Positions 1 to 12,567 of a stretch of DNA of 64,000 nucleotides are shown here, in pieces. Position numbers and translations under genes: made by a program. Each line of letters starts with the position of its first letter. The stretch's first letter is position 1. The stretch covers positions 32,448,151-32,512,150 of the forward strand of contig NC_054877.1 of assembly GCF_018320785.1 (NCBI RefSeq), read 5' to 3'. Source of the stretch: Cheilinus undulatus (taxonomy: Eukaryota > Chordata > Actinopteri > Labriformes > Labridae). The notes beneath the pieces are model-generated. The model ran no database searches and had not been told where the DNA came from. It saw nothing but the letters and a program-made list of their open reading frames with translations.

Positions 1-1939
1 TTTTGATCACTGATTTCTCTCCAGGTGTACAATAGGTTTGATTCTGAGTGCAGTTAAGACTGTTTTAATCTGTCTGATTTTGACCGTAGTATCAAAGGTT
101 TTGTGGAAAAAAAGCTTAAAAACTGTTTAAAAACTTTGAGAAATGTGTCTTAGCAGTTATGAAAAACTGTGAACCGTTAGACCAGATGAGACTAAGCAGT
201 GTGATATTTTCTTTGCTGCATTTTATTTCTCTGCACGTCCAATAAATGCAACAAGTCACAAAGCTCATAAAGCAACAACGATATTTTATTTTCTGTTTTT
301 TAAAGGCAACATGTTCATATTGGCTTTTAAATGTGGAAGCCGTAAGAGGGCATGCACCTGAACGTCTGATTTCATCCATTTTATGGGATAAGAAGAAAGT
401 TTGGGTTGTTTCCTCAAAATCTTAAGTTATTTACGCTGTTATGTTTTGATAACAATGCAAATTTTCCACACATAACAAGTAAGTTTCAGTGGTTTTCTAA
501 ATATATCAAGATATTAACTTATCTAAAAACAACATAAATAAGAACAATTTAAAAAACAAGAGATTACTCTTCTCACAGGAAAAAAGATTAATCTTAGGCC
601 GTATTCACACTTGCACTGAACACCTGAAACTTTCCTTAATTGACCTCAGTAAGCTGCATGTGTGAATGCAAACATCAGAGTTTTTCTTCTGACTCAAAAC
701 ATTTTCTGGGTAGTTCAGGAAAATTTCAGGGTTGCATGTGTGAATATGGTGTCATGGATGCATGTCCACTTAGGACTGCTGTTGTTTACAACAACTATTA
801 TAAAAATAATTTATACAAATTTGAACTGTACAACAAAAATCAACAAGCGTTATAAGGTCTACATTCAGTTTTCTAAGCGTCATGCAACACAGAGTAAAGC
901 AGCAGCATGTAAAAGTATGAAATAGTGTCACAAAGCAAGCTAACATGTTTTGTAAATGGCACATTTGATCTTCACTGTGTATCAAACTCTGATTATATCA
1001 GAAATGCATTTGTACCCATGGGGTATAGATATATTAAGGAAAGATTTCAGTATTTGAAAAGTGTGCTCACAGACTGTATCAGAACTTTTAGTACAGAGAA
1101 AATGATGTCTGACGTTCCCCCAAACACCAAATTTAGACAGTTAAGGCAGCCAACAATCATTTAATCACCTGATGATTTAAGGTAAACACAAAGTACTTGT
1201 GCCCTACAGTGAGGATAAGTGCTCAGTGAAGAAATCCCTATACCCATTTGAGCCCTAACTATTGGCCTACAAAAGTTAACTGATGGTTAGCAAAAAGCTA
1301 GCACTTCATCCTCCTTCCTCTGCGTTTCATTCAGTTAATCCCATGACATCTCCAGAGGGCTGAACAGTGATCTCCAGCATCTCAGAGCCATCCCCTCCAT
1401 GCTAGCTCTCACAACCCTCCATACCAACACAGACATTCTTTATATTACCTACACTACCACAACCATCACAGCATCGCCACCTTTAACAGACCTAGGCCAG
1501 GTAGGTACGAGCTCCAGGTAGGGGCAATGCTGACACTAATATGACTTGTGACTTCCTGGTGCTGGCATCACTCATGAAACTGCACAAAGAAGACAAGAAG
1601 ATAGGAAGACAGAGGGAAGTGTGAAGAGAGTGCCTAACTGGGCTTGATACTCTACCTCCCTCTACTCTCTCATTATCATGAGAGAAAAGGACAGAGCATG
1701 AGAACAGAGAAGAGTAGAGGAGTTGAAGGGTTTCTGCCAAACTTCATTTTGGCCCTCAGCTTTATTCCTCCTCACTCCTCATTCTCAAAGACTGGTTGGA
1801 AATGCTTCATCTGACATCTCCTTAACTGTTTTTGCAATCTCTATCCCTGCACAGTCAGTGTATTTTATGGGAAATGTACTTTTAATTTCAAATGGGAAGT
1901 TTAAAATTGGAAACAAGCCATTTCCCAGACACTGTTTTG
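1..1939. other. Intergenic flank, no gene recognised
   Basis: No open reading frame here resembles a known protein, and none has convincing splice sites with protein-like composition. The stretch is AT-rich and holds one short inverted-repeat element, annotated separately. The 82-aa minus-strand frame at 1492-1740 is low-complexity and unrecognised. If the downstream receptor gene has a long 3' UTR it would end to the right of this stretch, so this is best read as plain intergenic DNA. Confidence 0.6.
598..753. repeat. Short MITE-like element with inverted ends
   Basis: The left end reads CCGTATTCACACTTGC. The right end, on the opposite strand, reads CCATATTCACACATGC, so about 14 of 16 bases pair as terminal inverted repeats. 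The interior (about 155 bp) has no coding capacity. A non-autonomous DNA transposon is the simplest reading. I see no clear target-site duplication, so the superfamily is left open. Confidence 0.45.
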
Positions 1940-2870
1940 AAATAGCAACATGGAAAAACCTGCCCTTTGACCTTTCAGGCACTTTATATTAAATTGGGAA
2001 TCAAAAAATGCAAAATGAAAAACAAAATGTTACTCATTTTCACATAAATAAAGGTTTTTCTTTTTTTTATCTTACTGTTTTTTATGTTCAGCTTAAAAAG
2101 GAAGATCAAAAAACAGAACACTGGCGATACAACATTTCCTTTTTCCTTCATTTTTGATGTGTTGCAGGTAAAAAAAAAAAAAAAAAAAAGATTGTCGCAT
2201 CACCAGCCTTCTGCTCTTTGATTTTCAAATTGACATACATTAATTTTAGGGCTGTCAAAATTAACACGTTAATGCGGATTGATCCATCATCATGATTAAT
2301 CTGATTAAAAATTTTAACGCAATTAACTCATCTACAGCGCAGCTTGACTCAAATTTTTAATAGTTTGACAGCACTAATTTATCTATTTAAAAAAATTTGA
2401 GAAACAGAAAATGAAGAACCATTTTTTTTGGTTTTCTGTTTTTTGATTCCCAGTTCAATATGAATTACCTAAAATAACAGGTTTAAAAATAGGAAAAAAC
2501 ATGGAAAAATCTGCCCTTGTTGCTTTCAGTTCTTATTAAATTGGGAATCTAAAAAAGGAACAACAAAAATGGAATGGTTCTTCATTCCTCATTTTTGTTT
2601 TCCAAAAAGAAAAGGAGCAATAAAAACATTTTTTTACACAACATTTATTGTTTCCTATATTTTTGGCCTGTTCCAGGTGTTGTGAAAAAACTATGTTGCA
2701 TCAATGTTGTTTAATTTTTTAAAATCAGAACACAAAACAGTAAGATAAAAATCTGTTAATAATTTTTGGAAATGAAAAACTAGAAACAGGACATAAAGAA
2801 CCATTAGTGTTTTGTTTTTTTATTTCTAGATTCCCATTTTAATTTGAACTGCCTAAAGGGGTCAAAAGTA
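1940..2870. repeat. Tandem pair of foldback repeat units
   Basis: A block containing AAATTGGGAATC occurs forward at about 1990 and about 2538. Its reverse complement occurs at about 2445 and about 2830. Flanking segments also recur in direct order: CATGGAAAAA with CTGCCC (about 1950 and 2500), and AAGAACCATT (about 2414 and 2798). The order is arm, inverted arm, arm, inverted arm, meaning two tandem copies of one inverted-repeat unit. A 130 bp hAT-like MITE sits inside the first unit. There is no coding capacity. Confidence 0.5.
2247..2376. mobile_element. hAT-like MITE (TAGGGCTGTCAAA ends)
   Basis: The ends are TAGGGCTGTCAAAAT and, on the other strand, TAGTGCTGTCAAACT. The interior is AT-rich and contains ACGTTAAT and GATTAATC motifs. 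This 130 bp repeat is familiar from many teleost genomes. The flanks read TAATTTTA on the left and TAATTTAT on the right if the ends are trimmed to GGGCTG and CAGCAC, which would suit a decayed 8 bp hAT duplication. A relative with similar ends lies near 31429. Confidence 0.55.
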
Positions 2871-3279
2871 TTATTTTCCTTGATTTGTTTTTCTCTTTTT
2901 AAACAGTTTCTTGATTTTCACTTGAACTTAAAAATTAATTTGCCATAAACTACACTGACCCTGCTACCACTCCTTTTTAGTCTCCTACACTTTTTTTAAT
3001 CACTTTTTGTCATCAAAGATCTATTTTCTAGCTCGTCTTAGTCTTGTCCTTCTCATGTGGGGGAAAAAGCACATTTCAGTCTTTAGTCGACAAAAACTGC
3101 ATTATTATAAAGGAGGTGAAATCCCAGGAGAGTGTTGTGATGTAGTGCTAATGCTGAGAGATTTTTGTTGCGTGTTTTTCTGAAGTGCTGTGTCAGAGTT
3201 CATTCATTTAAGCCACCTGAAGTGAAATAACAAATGAGGAGGTAGTCACCGGCAGCTTTGCGTCAATAACTGAACACTA

Positions 3280-4844
3280 TCAGAGGCATTTCACTGACTG
3301 GCACGAGCTCGGTGTGCTGAACGTGCACGTAACAATGTCCACTTTCCTCACGTGCGCAGAGATAGCTGGTGTAGCGCTGCGTCCTGGAGTAGGCTTGGCT
3401 TCCCCCACCTGTTTGGACCCCGCTGTCCCCTCCTCCTCACAGGCCAGGATGGCGGTCGACTCCACGCTGAACGGGTGAAAGTTGTCCCGCGCTGTGTCGT
3501 ACTCCCACGCCTGTCTCAAAGCAAAGTCAGTAAAAGTCTGTTGCTGGATGGTAACGCGGTGCTCCACGTCGTTCCTGTAGCTGGCTGTGCGTAATGACGC
3601 GTAACTGGTGTCATTGCTGTTTGAAGACGGAGGGGAGTGTTGCTCTCCCACCCAGCCAATGTCGTCTCTGCCGCCGCTCTTAACTCGGGCCACCGTCCTC
3701 TTTATCTTCTCGCAGCCCTTCACCACCAGGTTCTTCCTGCACAAAATGTACACCCAAGGGTCCAGTATGGGGTTAAATGAGGCGAAGCGGATCGCCAACA
3801 TGTCGCCTCGGTAGTCTGGCTTTCCTCCAGCGGAGATCACAGCAGGGTCATACAGCTGGTTGACGAAGATCCGCACCTAAAACAAACAAATGCAACCAGT
3901 GCCACCTTTAAACAACAGTTTTCAGTGTTAGCGCGCAGCACGTGCGCACACCGGAATAGATTGAATGAAAAGTGTATGGCTCTTACCACTAAAGGGATGG
4001 AGCAGACCAAGAAAACGATGGTCATGAAGATCAGCAGCCAGAACATCTGGATCTCCGCCGCTGAGGTGACAGAGGGTAGCCGGGGGAAGCGGCGCCGTGA
4101 CCCCCCTTGCTCACACACGTCTGCTCTGACAATCCCCGTCCTCTGGTTCATGCCTACCAGCGACCTACACACCGCCACATTACACAGAACCGTCACAGCA
4201 ATCAGCAGCAGCATTACGCCTCCATACAGGAAAGAGTAGCAGGCACCGAGCGGGTCCATCGCCCTCCAGTTCAAAAAGCACCAAGTCCCCGGGTAGTGTC
4301 TCACGTGCTGCCCAAAGCCAAAACTTGGCATGATGCACAACACGATGTTGGCCAAGTAGGTGACCAGGAGCGCAAAGCGCGCCATCGTCCTGTCTATATG
4401 CTGAGAGTAGAAATACGCATGGTTTATGGCTAAGTATCGCTCCACAGCCATGGCGCACAGGATGGACATCCCTGCTGAGCCGAAGAAGAGCATGGAGAAG
4501 GAGAAGAAGTGGCAGAGCAGCGCTCCACCCGGCCAGCGGTTGGCTACGTAAGTGGCGATCACCACCGGACTGGTGAAGCATGTTCCCAGCAGATCCGTGA
4601 TGGCCATCCCGCACACCAAAGTGTAGAAAGTGGTTTCCTTTTGTTCCCTCTTGGAGATGCACAATACAACTATGGCGATGAGGTTTCCCAGGACTCCCAC
4701 TGCGAACATAGTGGCTGAGGTGACCAAAGACTTGGACTCGAGTTGGAGCGCAGGGAACACGCTGTGGTTCCTGCTAAGAGAGAGAGGCAGCTGCTCAGAA
4801 ACATTCACGTCCAGCTCCCCGAACGAAAGTGTGTCGTTGATCAT
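3280..4844 (-). CDS. ptger4: Prostaglandin E2 receptor EP4-type GPCR
   Basis: A plasma-membrane receptor for prostaglandin E2; the EP4 family couples mainly to Gs and raises cAMP. Exon 1 is 4844-3987 (286 codons, donor GTAAGA) and exon 2 is 3876-3280 (198 codons plus stop), joined in phase 0 within IPLV|VRIFVNQLY at the end of TM6, the known intron site of prostanoid receptors. Seven hydrophobic segments are visible. Family marks are QKETTFYTLVCG after TM1, ERYLAINHAYFY after TM3, GTWCF in loop 2 with its partner cysteine in GGALLCHF, and NPILDPWVYILCRK with its upstream Arg in TM7. N-glycosylation sites NDT, NVS and NHS lie in the N-terminus. The total is 484 aa against 488 in human EP4, and the tail ends KCL where human ends KCI. 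The ATG at 4844 has A at -3; the frame extends to a TTG at 4874, which I do not use. Which teleost paralogue (a, b or c) cannot be told here. Confidence 0.93.
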
Positions 4845-4879
4845 TATTAAAGGCGGCAGTGCACGAGGGTGCAAGTGGG

Positions 4880-5110
4880 GGAACTTTCTGTGAGGTTTAG
4901 AAATGTTGCTCTGGACAACAGTGCGCTCAGTTACAAGGTGCCATTCTGAGATAACCTGTTCTCAACCTGTTCAGTGTTTGTCTCCTGATGCTCCCACATG
5001 AAGGTGTGCCTGCTCGTGTTGACACTGCTCGCTGCTGCGGGTATTTAAGCTGAGTGCTGATGTCAACGGGGTGACGTGCGGGCTGTAGGCGCACTGATGC
5101 GGGTTTCCCA
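4880..5110 (-). promoter_or_regulatory. Probable ptger4 promoter and 5' UTR
   Basis: On the minus strand a TTAAATA box-like motif lies at about 5041-5047, roughly 200 bp upstream of the chosen ATG. Further upstream are cAMP-response half sites (TGACG) at about 5072 and again near 5172. CpG content rises through 3300-5100 compared with the AT-rich flanks. The TATA-like motif and half sites are seen directly; their use is inferred. Confidence 0.35.
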
Positions 5111-5703
5111 GGATCTCATTTCAGCTAGAATCAATAATCAACTGTTTATTGCTCCTGTCAGTCCAGAGGGGAGATAACGTCACAGCACTCAACCCAGAAG
5201 TCAAATGCCAGCATCTCACGTCTGGGATAATTCATGAATAAATAAACAGTGGATGGTCAGACACAAAGTTTCTATTTCAGAATAACTATTTTAGATAAAT
5301 ATATTTATACTCAAATCAGTAGCTATGGTTTTATGGGATCAGATGTTATTTTGAAAAAGTATCAATATTAAAGATCCCATGAGGTGTTTTAACTGGTGGA
5401 CTAAGCAGACAAAAATGACATCTTATGCATATTAACAACCAATATATGCAAAATATGTCCATCAGTAGAAACACTGATTATTTCATTGACGTTTTCATGG
5501 CAGGAACTTCTGCCATGGGGTAGGTGTCAGACAATGCTTGATAGTCTTTGTTTATCTTTTCCACAGCAACAATTTTTTTAATTTTCAAAAGAACTGTTCT
5601 CCATTCGTCCAGACACAAACCAAAATTACCTTACAGGATCTTTAAATGTCTTGTTCATCATGCATTAATCCACTGAATCTTTCTGTAATCTATTACCATA
5701 TAG

Positions 5704-6274
5704 CAGGGGTGTCCAAACTATGGCCCGGGGGCCAAATGTGGCCCGCGGTTCAATTTTGATTGGCCCACAGCAAATTCTAAAAATAGAATTAAATATGACC
5801 AACATTTGCTTGACTGTACTGTACTTCATAGTTTCAGCCCAATATAGTGCTACCATGCTAATTCTGTAAACAAACATCTTGACAAAAACAATTAATTGAT
5901 GTTTTTTGTGACTAAATTAAGACAAAGCTCTACAAGGTAAACATATTGGCAACCAAATTAATAATAATATCTTGTTTTCTAACTTCCTTATAGGTCACGG
6001 CAGGAAATAGAAGTACCAATGATATCACAGGGGGCGGAGCCAGTGTTAGCTAGGGCTAAAAAGGGCCCCCTGAAATTTTATTGGCATCCCCAAAAACCTG
6101 GAAATTATTGACTATTTGCATTGTTAGAATTAAATTCTTCACCCCAGCTCCTCCTTTATTCTGCTTCTGACTTAAACGATATCATATACCTCGCCTTGCG
6201 GATAAAAAAGCTGCCCCAACATCATTATGTATTTCTGTGTGTGGCCCGCGGTGGAAAAAGTTTGGACACCCCTG
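5704..6274. mobile_element. hAT/Charlie-like non-autonomous transposon
   Basis: The 571 bp element begins CAGGGGTGTCCAAACT and ends with the reverse complement AGTTTGGACACCCCTG (one internal mismatch region). Inside each end is a GGCCCGCGG-type block. These ends are characteristic of Charlie-like hAT elements in vertebrates. The interior has no transposase frame. Flanking 8-mers do not match well, so the insertion is old or slightly eroded. Confidence 0.75.
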
Positions 6275-9200
6275 CTGTAGACATTTGAAACACGACATCA
6301 ACCACAGGAAAAAACTTCCAAATTGTAAACCTCCTTATGTAGGAGGATCTCTGTATATAATAATAAAAAATAATAATAATAATCAATAATTAATAATAAT
6401 AATAATGATATTGTCTGGGTACGTTGCAAATGCAGTGTGAAGCTACTGTGGGGAGCTAGCAACCCCTGTAGTGTGTTGCAATGGTTGTTAAATCAAAAAT
6501 AATGAGCTTATCATACTTTGTATATAAGGTGGTACCAGCTGTCAACAGTAGGTGGCAGTATGACAAGGCAGGATGCAAATACTAGAAGTAATCAGGGCAG
6601 GAGTGATATAAATGGCGAGATATCAAAATGCTTACCATCAGCACCAAAACCTCCATCGATGAGACATGTCAGTGTGAGGAAAAGATATTCTAGCTGTTGC
6701 AGAGAAATGGGTTTTGTATACATTTTTTAACTCTATTTCTGCGACAATGTTTTGTTTTGAGATGTATGCAGCTATCCACAGTAGCAGTCAGATGCAAAGA
6801 AGATGTTCGTTTCTGGAGGATTTTGGACGACAGAAGGATTGTAACAACTCCTAAATTTCTGGTACGAAGGTGCATACTGTGTTTTTTGTTTACATGGACA
6901 TTCTGTTATGGTTTATTTTGTATACCTGTTTCTTATGTGTGTATTGTTTACTTTAGTTTTTCACAGTGCTTGATGGTGTATGGAAGAGTTTGCTGTGGCA
7001 AGAAAAAACTAAACACCTGTCAAACATCAGTTGGAGCGTGGCTTATCTGTACTGGAAGAAAATCTTTGGGAGCATTTATAGATATAATGATGCTAGTGAG
7101 GCCTTTGTTTCATTATATAACATGATCGCTTTAACAGAGGGGGAGAAGTACAGAAATGCCATAATTGTGGGGGCATTTTAATGTGATGTTTGCATGTAGG
7201 TATGTTCAGTGTCATACTGACATACATACCAAAAATATTAAGGAAAAGCTACAGCAGGTTTACACCATTAAGCACCATAAAAAAGCCTTATTTTGATTTA
7301 AAAATGACACTGATTGACTCCCTGGTAGGTTTGTGGCAATGCTCCAAGAGGCTTTTTTGTAGGTCTGGTCATGAAGCATTTGCAGACCTGGGATCATCTG
7401 CCTAACACAAATGGAGACTGAATGTTTAAAAATATTTATGAGGAAAAAGTCACAAAGAAAACGTCTTTTGAAAAAAGGAGGTGCTGTGACAAAATGGTTT
7501 AATTTTTTTTTTTTAAACAAGTTGCTCAACATTTGCCCCTGGTAACAGCCCTGCCATATGTTGAAACCTCAAGATTTTGATAACTTTTGATTTTCAAAAT
7601 GTCTAGAATGATAGAAAAAATTTGAAGTCCAGTCATAACAAATATGTGTACCCAGTCCCCTGAGTGATCTGTGGGATGGAATTGCACAAAACCAGTAGAA
7701 TAAAATAAATTTCAACAGGGAAAATAATCTGAAGATTTTGTTGAGTTTTAAGGCATGCCAAGGTCCTCAAATTAGCAATTCATTTGCCACAAAAATAGTA
7801 ATTCCTTCAGTTTGAATAGGGTTCTGGCGCCAAGGTTGGTGCTCGGGCCCTAGTAACAATAAAACAGACAGAAAACCACATCCACTTCAATAGGCAATAC
7901 ACAGCTTAAATGTAAGTGATTGGTGTGATAATGAAGGCATTGGAGATAAAAGAATAGAGACAGAAAAGCAGCAAATGGCATCATAAATCCAAACTTCAGC
8001 ACCACGGTCAGCGCCTTCAACTCAATCAGCAGCACAAGCAGAGACATCCTCAGCTGTTCAAACCCACAAACCAAGCCTTTAATAGGTTATTGATATCTGT
8101 GGGCCAGGTTAGGCTGCAGTCAACAGCTCAAAACAGACCGCAATTTGGAGATGCATGAAAAAATTCATCTACATTAACAAATAACCCATAAAAGCAGACC
8201 TCTACATGCTTTCAGAATTGTCATTAAAGCCTTCAAATGTTCCCAAAGCACTTAAAATAAATAAGAGCCCATATACCGCAGTAGACAGGTGATCCCCAGC
8301 AGCTCATCCCATCGACCATTCAGCTCCACATGCTTCCTGAAAGAGTACACTCATGGGGACAGACTGTCTATGGTACTGATCTTATGTATTTATGGCTCTG
8401 CAGCCTCCCCTGTTTATCTGCTGTGGACTTTTGGATATGTGTCACAGGAAACTGTCTTTAGAACGCAGAAAAAATAGTCTGACAGCACCCACAGTTTGAC
8501 AGACAAGAAATATGACTGTATGGAGGAGGAACTAATACCAAAACTATCAACAATGAATGCTGTCAGCTGCTGTTCCGTTTAATTGTCATTGTAATACAAA
8601 TGAATCAAACTATGGATCAGTTTAAAAGCTGCATTGAGAGTCTCATTCAGGGACCCTCTGGAGGCTTCTACACTTCTTTATAAAACTACATCCATTCAAC
8701 AAACTATGCCCATCTTGCACAGGTCAGTCAAACAGAAAAAACACAACAACTTTACAGTGTCAGGCAACACTGACTCTCACAAACAGCAGCTGTATTTCCT
8801 GCAGCCATGCGTAATTATCAAACAGCTGCAACAGTCCCCTGGAACTAGAAGTGTGATTTACTGGTCTGCTTCTAATGGCTGCTTTTATGTGGAAAAGTCT
8901 GCAAGAGAGATTCAAAAAAAGAGGTTGTGCTTGAGAAGAGAGGCTTCAAGTTATTTAAATATATTCCACAAATATCTCATATCAAATAGGAGAATAAACG
9001 CAGGAAAAAAACACAGGTAGCTGCAGTGAATTATTCAACATGCGAAAGGAACATTCTCTGTGAGTTTCTTATTATATCTTCTCTCTTCTCAATTCCACTG
9101 GAGTTCGTTTAATATAAACTGCATGATAAATATCCCTAAGGCTCATGATCTATACTATAATTCCACAAGTAATCACTGTTAATAATTCAGCAGCCTATTT

Positions 9201-9900
9201 CTGTGATGAAATTGAATTGCGCAGATTTGCCCGCTGGTGGATTTGACTTCCATATCTGAAAAGTCAGACAGAGTGTCTCCTGGTCAGAGCTTATGCCTCA
9301 TACTAGCCTGCAGGGTTTGTCCCGGTTACCTGGCTAAAACTGTGTGCTGATTGAAAATGCTAATTAAATGTAAAACAAGTGATGTGTTAGTTCTGTGATA
9401 ATCACGCCCTGGGTGTATTGAGAGCTGTGCATTATCCTCCGTCATACTCAGAAGAAGTGAGTCACTGAACCAGTTGAAATACTTGACTGTTGAATTTACA
9501 GTCAATCTGAAGGTTGATCTGCACAATTCCACTCAGCAAGATTTAAAAGAAATAAAACCTTGTTTACAGGATTCTGTCAGTGGTTGGATTTTTTCCATGA
9601 GTGCATGATGAAAGACTCAAACTACCTGTTGTTTTTTCAAAACTAACGGTGGCATTAGTGCAACAAGCCATTGTTTACATGCCACCATAAAACACCACAA
9701 ACAAATATTTTTTTCAGAAGAAGTTGTTTGAAATCTTCCTGTCTTATTCTGAACGACTGTGTTGAGGTTGGCCAGGACAGTGCTTCTGTAACATGCACAA
9801 CACATGCCTGATTATGCTCTCTTTCTTTGTGTAGTCTCAATCAAGAAAAAGGTAACAAGCTTTACATCAGCTATAAATCAGCTTTGTTACACCAGCACGG
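6275..9900. other. Intergenic, repeat fragments only
   Basis: An AAT-type microsatellite lies at about 6357-6412. The segment at about 7560-7858 ends in GGTGCTCGGGCCCTAG, a motif I associate with a dispersed teleost repeat. The longest frame (142 aa, plus strand, 6697-7125) is unrecognised and lacks protein-like character. Nothing else is supportable. Confidence 0.5.
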
Positions 9901-9904
9901 ACAT

Positions 9905-11285
9905 GCAGTTTTTAGCATGGAGTTGGTCCCCCCTCTGCAGCTTCAACTGCCTCCACTCTTCTTGGCTTTCCACGAGATTTTGGAGTGTTTCTATGGGACT
10001 TTGTGTCCATTCATTCGATAGAGCAACTATAAGGTCAGACACTCATGTTGGCTCAGAATCTCCGATCCAGTTCATCCCAAAGGTGCTTGATGGGGTTGAA
10101 GCAAGGGCTCCTTGTAGACAGTCATGTTCTTCCACACCAAACTCATCAAACTATTTCTTTATAGTCCTTGCTTTGGAATAGAAAAGGCCCTTTCCCAAAC
10201 TGTTGCCACAAAGTTAGAAGCATCTCATTGTCCAAGATGTCTTGGTATGCTGAAGCATAAAGATTACCCTTCAATGAAGATAAGGGGCCTAGCCCAAACC
10301 ATAAAAAACAGCCCCATACCATTTTTCCTCCTCTACCAAACCTCACAGTTGGCACAATGTAGTCAGGCTGGTAACGTTCTCCCCGTATCCAACAAACCCA
10401 GCCTCGTCCATCTGACCAGCACACAGAGAAGTGTGATTACTCACTGAACAGATCATGTTTCCATTATTCGACAGGTCAGTTTCGGTGTGTTTTACTCCAC
10501 TCCATCCAACACTTGCCATTGAACTCGGTGATGCGAGGCTTGCATGCAGCTCCTCGGCAGCGCTGCCCACAGAGTTGGCTGGACACCTGAAAAATCTAGA
10601 AAATGGGATTTACTGATTATAATAACGCATATGTGTTGGATCAGTAGCAATGCTGCAAGAGTGTTGGCTAACAGTTACTACTTTTCACCACTGTTTTTGC
10701 ACATTTTGCACACAGTTCCATTTTGAAAAAGTCTATCTTGTTCTACAGAGTAAATAAATAAGATTCATTTTTTGTTTCTTTGATAATATGGTTATTATTC
10801 GGGTTGATAAAAAAAATCTGATTATCACAGCTTAACAACGGATGACGATTTTGCTGATCTCCATGGGCCCCCCAATTTGACTGGGCCCCAGAAAGCTCTC
10901 CCTTTTATCCCCGTTAGCAGCACTGCTCCTAGACCATAGAAACCCATTCCATGAAGCTCCCACTGCACAGTTTTTGCATACCAAGGTTTGGTAGTGCAGG
11001 GATAATGGTATAGGGTTGTTTTTTCAGGGTTTGGGCTGTGCCCTTTATCTCTAGTGGGCAATCTTAATGCTTCAGCATACCAAGACATTTTGGATAATGC
11101 CGTGCTTACAACTTTGTGGCAACAGTTTAAGGAAGGCCTTTCCTGTTCCAACATGAATTGCACAAAGCAAGGACTATAAAGGCATGGTTAGATGAGTTTG
11201 ATGTGGAAGAACTTGAACAACTCCATATTAAAGTACAAGTATTTGAATACATCATTAAGCAGCCAAATACTTTTGTCAATATAGA
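9905..11285. mobile_element. Rearranged Tc1-like transposon pieces, inverted
   Basis: The left part (about 9905-10560) reads on the minus strand as Tc1-type transposase fragments, including ERYQPDYIVPTVRFG and MVWGCFLWFGLGPL. A short matching piece recurs at about 10925-10980. From about 10985 the same family continues on the plus strand (ending MVxGCF..., then KARTIKAWLDEFDVEE) to a Tc1 end, AATACTTTTGTCAATATAG, at about 11263-11281. The same transposase region is thus present in both orientations as an imperfect inverted repeat about 600 bp apart. The family is the same as the copy at 28503. All frames are broken. Confidence 0.7.
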
Positions 11286-11620
11286 ATATATTAATATGGG
11301 TGATCTTGATAAATAATTGTAATCTGAATTTATTAGTTTGCAGTTTATAACATATTATGATTATGTATCATGTTTGAGTTTTTGCAAAACTTTGATAACT
11401 GTGCTGCAGCCTAAAGGTTGTATCAAATCTTGAAGGTGGTTGGAAATAGTGCTAGTCTCACATTGTCTGAAAATCTTTCCAGTGTGAGCAGCAACATGCA
11501 TCAGCATGCTTTACACACACTCTTATTACAGTAGAGCTATCGTGCCCTCATGCATTGGCCTTATGCATGTCTTATAGGCGACCTCAACCTTATGTAGCTC
11601 CTTTAGGTTAGCAGCCTTAA

Positions 11621-11654
11621 ACACAGACACACACACACACACACAAACACACAC
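11621..11654. repeat. (AC)n microsatellite
   Basis: A near-perfect dinucleotide run with one interruption. The surrounding 11286-12565 region holds no recognisable gene; its frames are short and composition-driven. Confidence 0.9.
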
Positions 11655-12567
11655 AGCAGAGGCAGCAGGGTAATCTAATCAGTGCAAATGAAAGAATTCA
11701 TCATACACAGCAGAGGACAGGTGTGTAAGGTTAGACTGTAGTGGAGGATGGAGCGCTCCGTCTCTGTCTGTGTAAGTGGATTCCTCTCCTCCACTCATGA
11801 CACCTCCTGGGTATGTGTGTGTGTGCCCCCTCTGTTTTAATATCCAGAAGCTTTCAACGTCAGAGTCTCTGATGCCCACACATGAAAAAAACACAAACTC
11901 TCAATAAACACGTACACACAACCTGAGGGTCTCCCAGCCACCCCCGCACCGATCACTGAGCCGGTTTAATGAGGATGTCTCAGTTGTGTGTGGTTATAAA
12001 TACAGTGGGAGTGCGTGCGTTGTCATTCACATGTGCTCCGGAGGGATTCTCCATTCACATTACAGGACTTTAATGTCTTTCAAAGCCACTAATAAAGAGT
12101 CCGCGGAGGCTTTGTGCAGTCTGACACGTCTGTACGCACACATTCATTAGCCTGGCAGTGACAGGTGGAGGCTGGTAGAAGTGGAAACCACACAGGCTGT
12201 TTGATAGGGTTAATGGTTTGGAGTGCTCCCTTCTCACTGGATAATAAAACCAAGAAGCCTTGGAAGAAGGTCCGTCTTATACTGAACAAAGTCTACAACC
12301 GAGTCTCTGTCAGAAAAACAATCAACATGCAAATTAGGTATTGATCAGTCCATGAGGCCCTTACCACCGAGGATTTAAACCCCCATGAGAGGAAAATCAC
12401 AGCAATTATCACGGCTGTGACCTCATTTCAAATTAAAAACACAAATCAAACTGTTGTGGCTTTATGATTTCACGCGTACCTCAAGGCTAATTTTAGGTGT
12501 AGCACGTGCAGTCAGTATAATGGCATTGTGCCGTTTGGATTAAGTTTGTTTATTATGTACAAAATAA

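Noticed and set aside
3837-3986. Read-through of ptger4 exon 1 past TM6
   Set aside because: The frame continues into the intron. GTAAGA at 3986 and the acceptor before 3876 restore VRIFVNQLY, the conserved sequence.
4845-4874. N-terminal extension of ptger4 from a TTG codon
   Set aside because: TTG is not a normal vertebrate start. The ATG at 4844 has A at -3 and gives a length close to other EP4 receptors.
6697-7125. 142-aa plus-strand frame
   Set aside because: Cys/Phe/Leu-rich translation of AT-rich DNA, with no known motif, no splice partners and no conserved domain.
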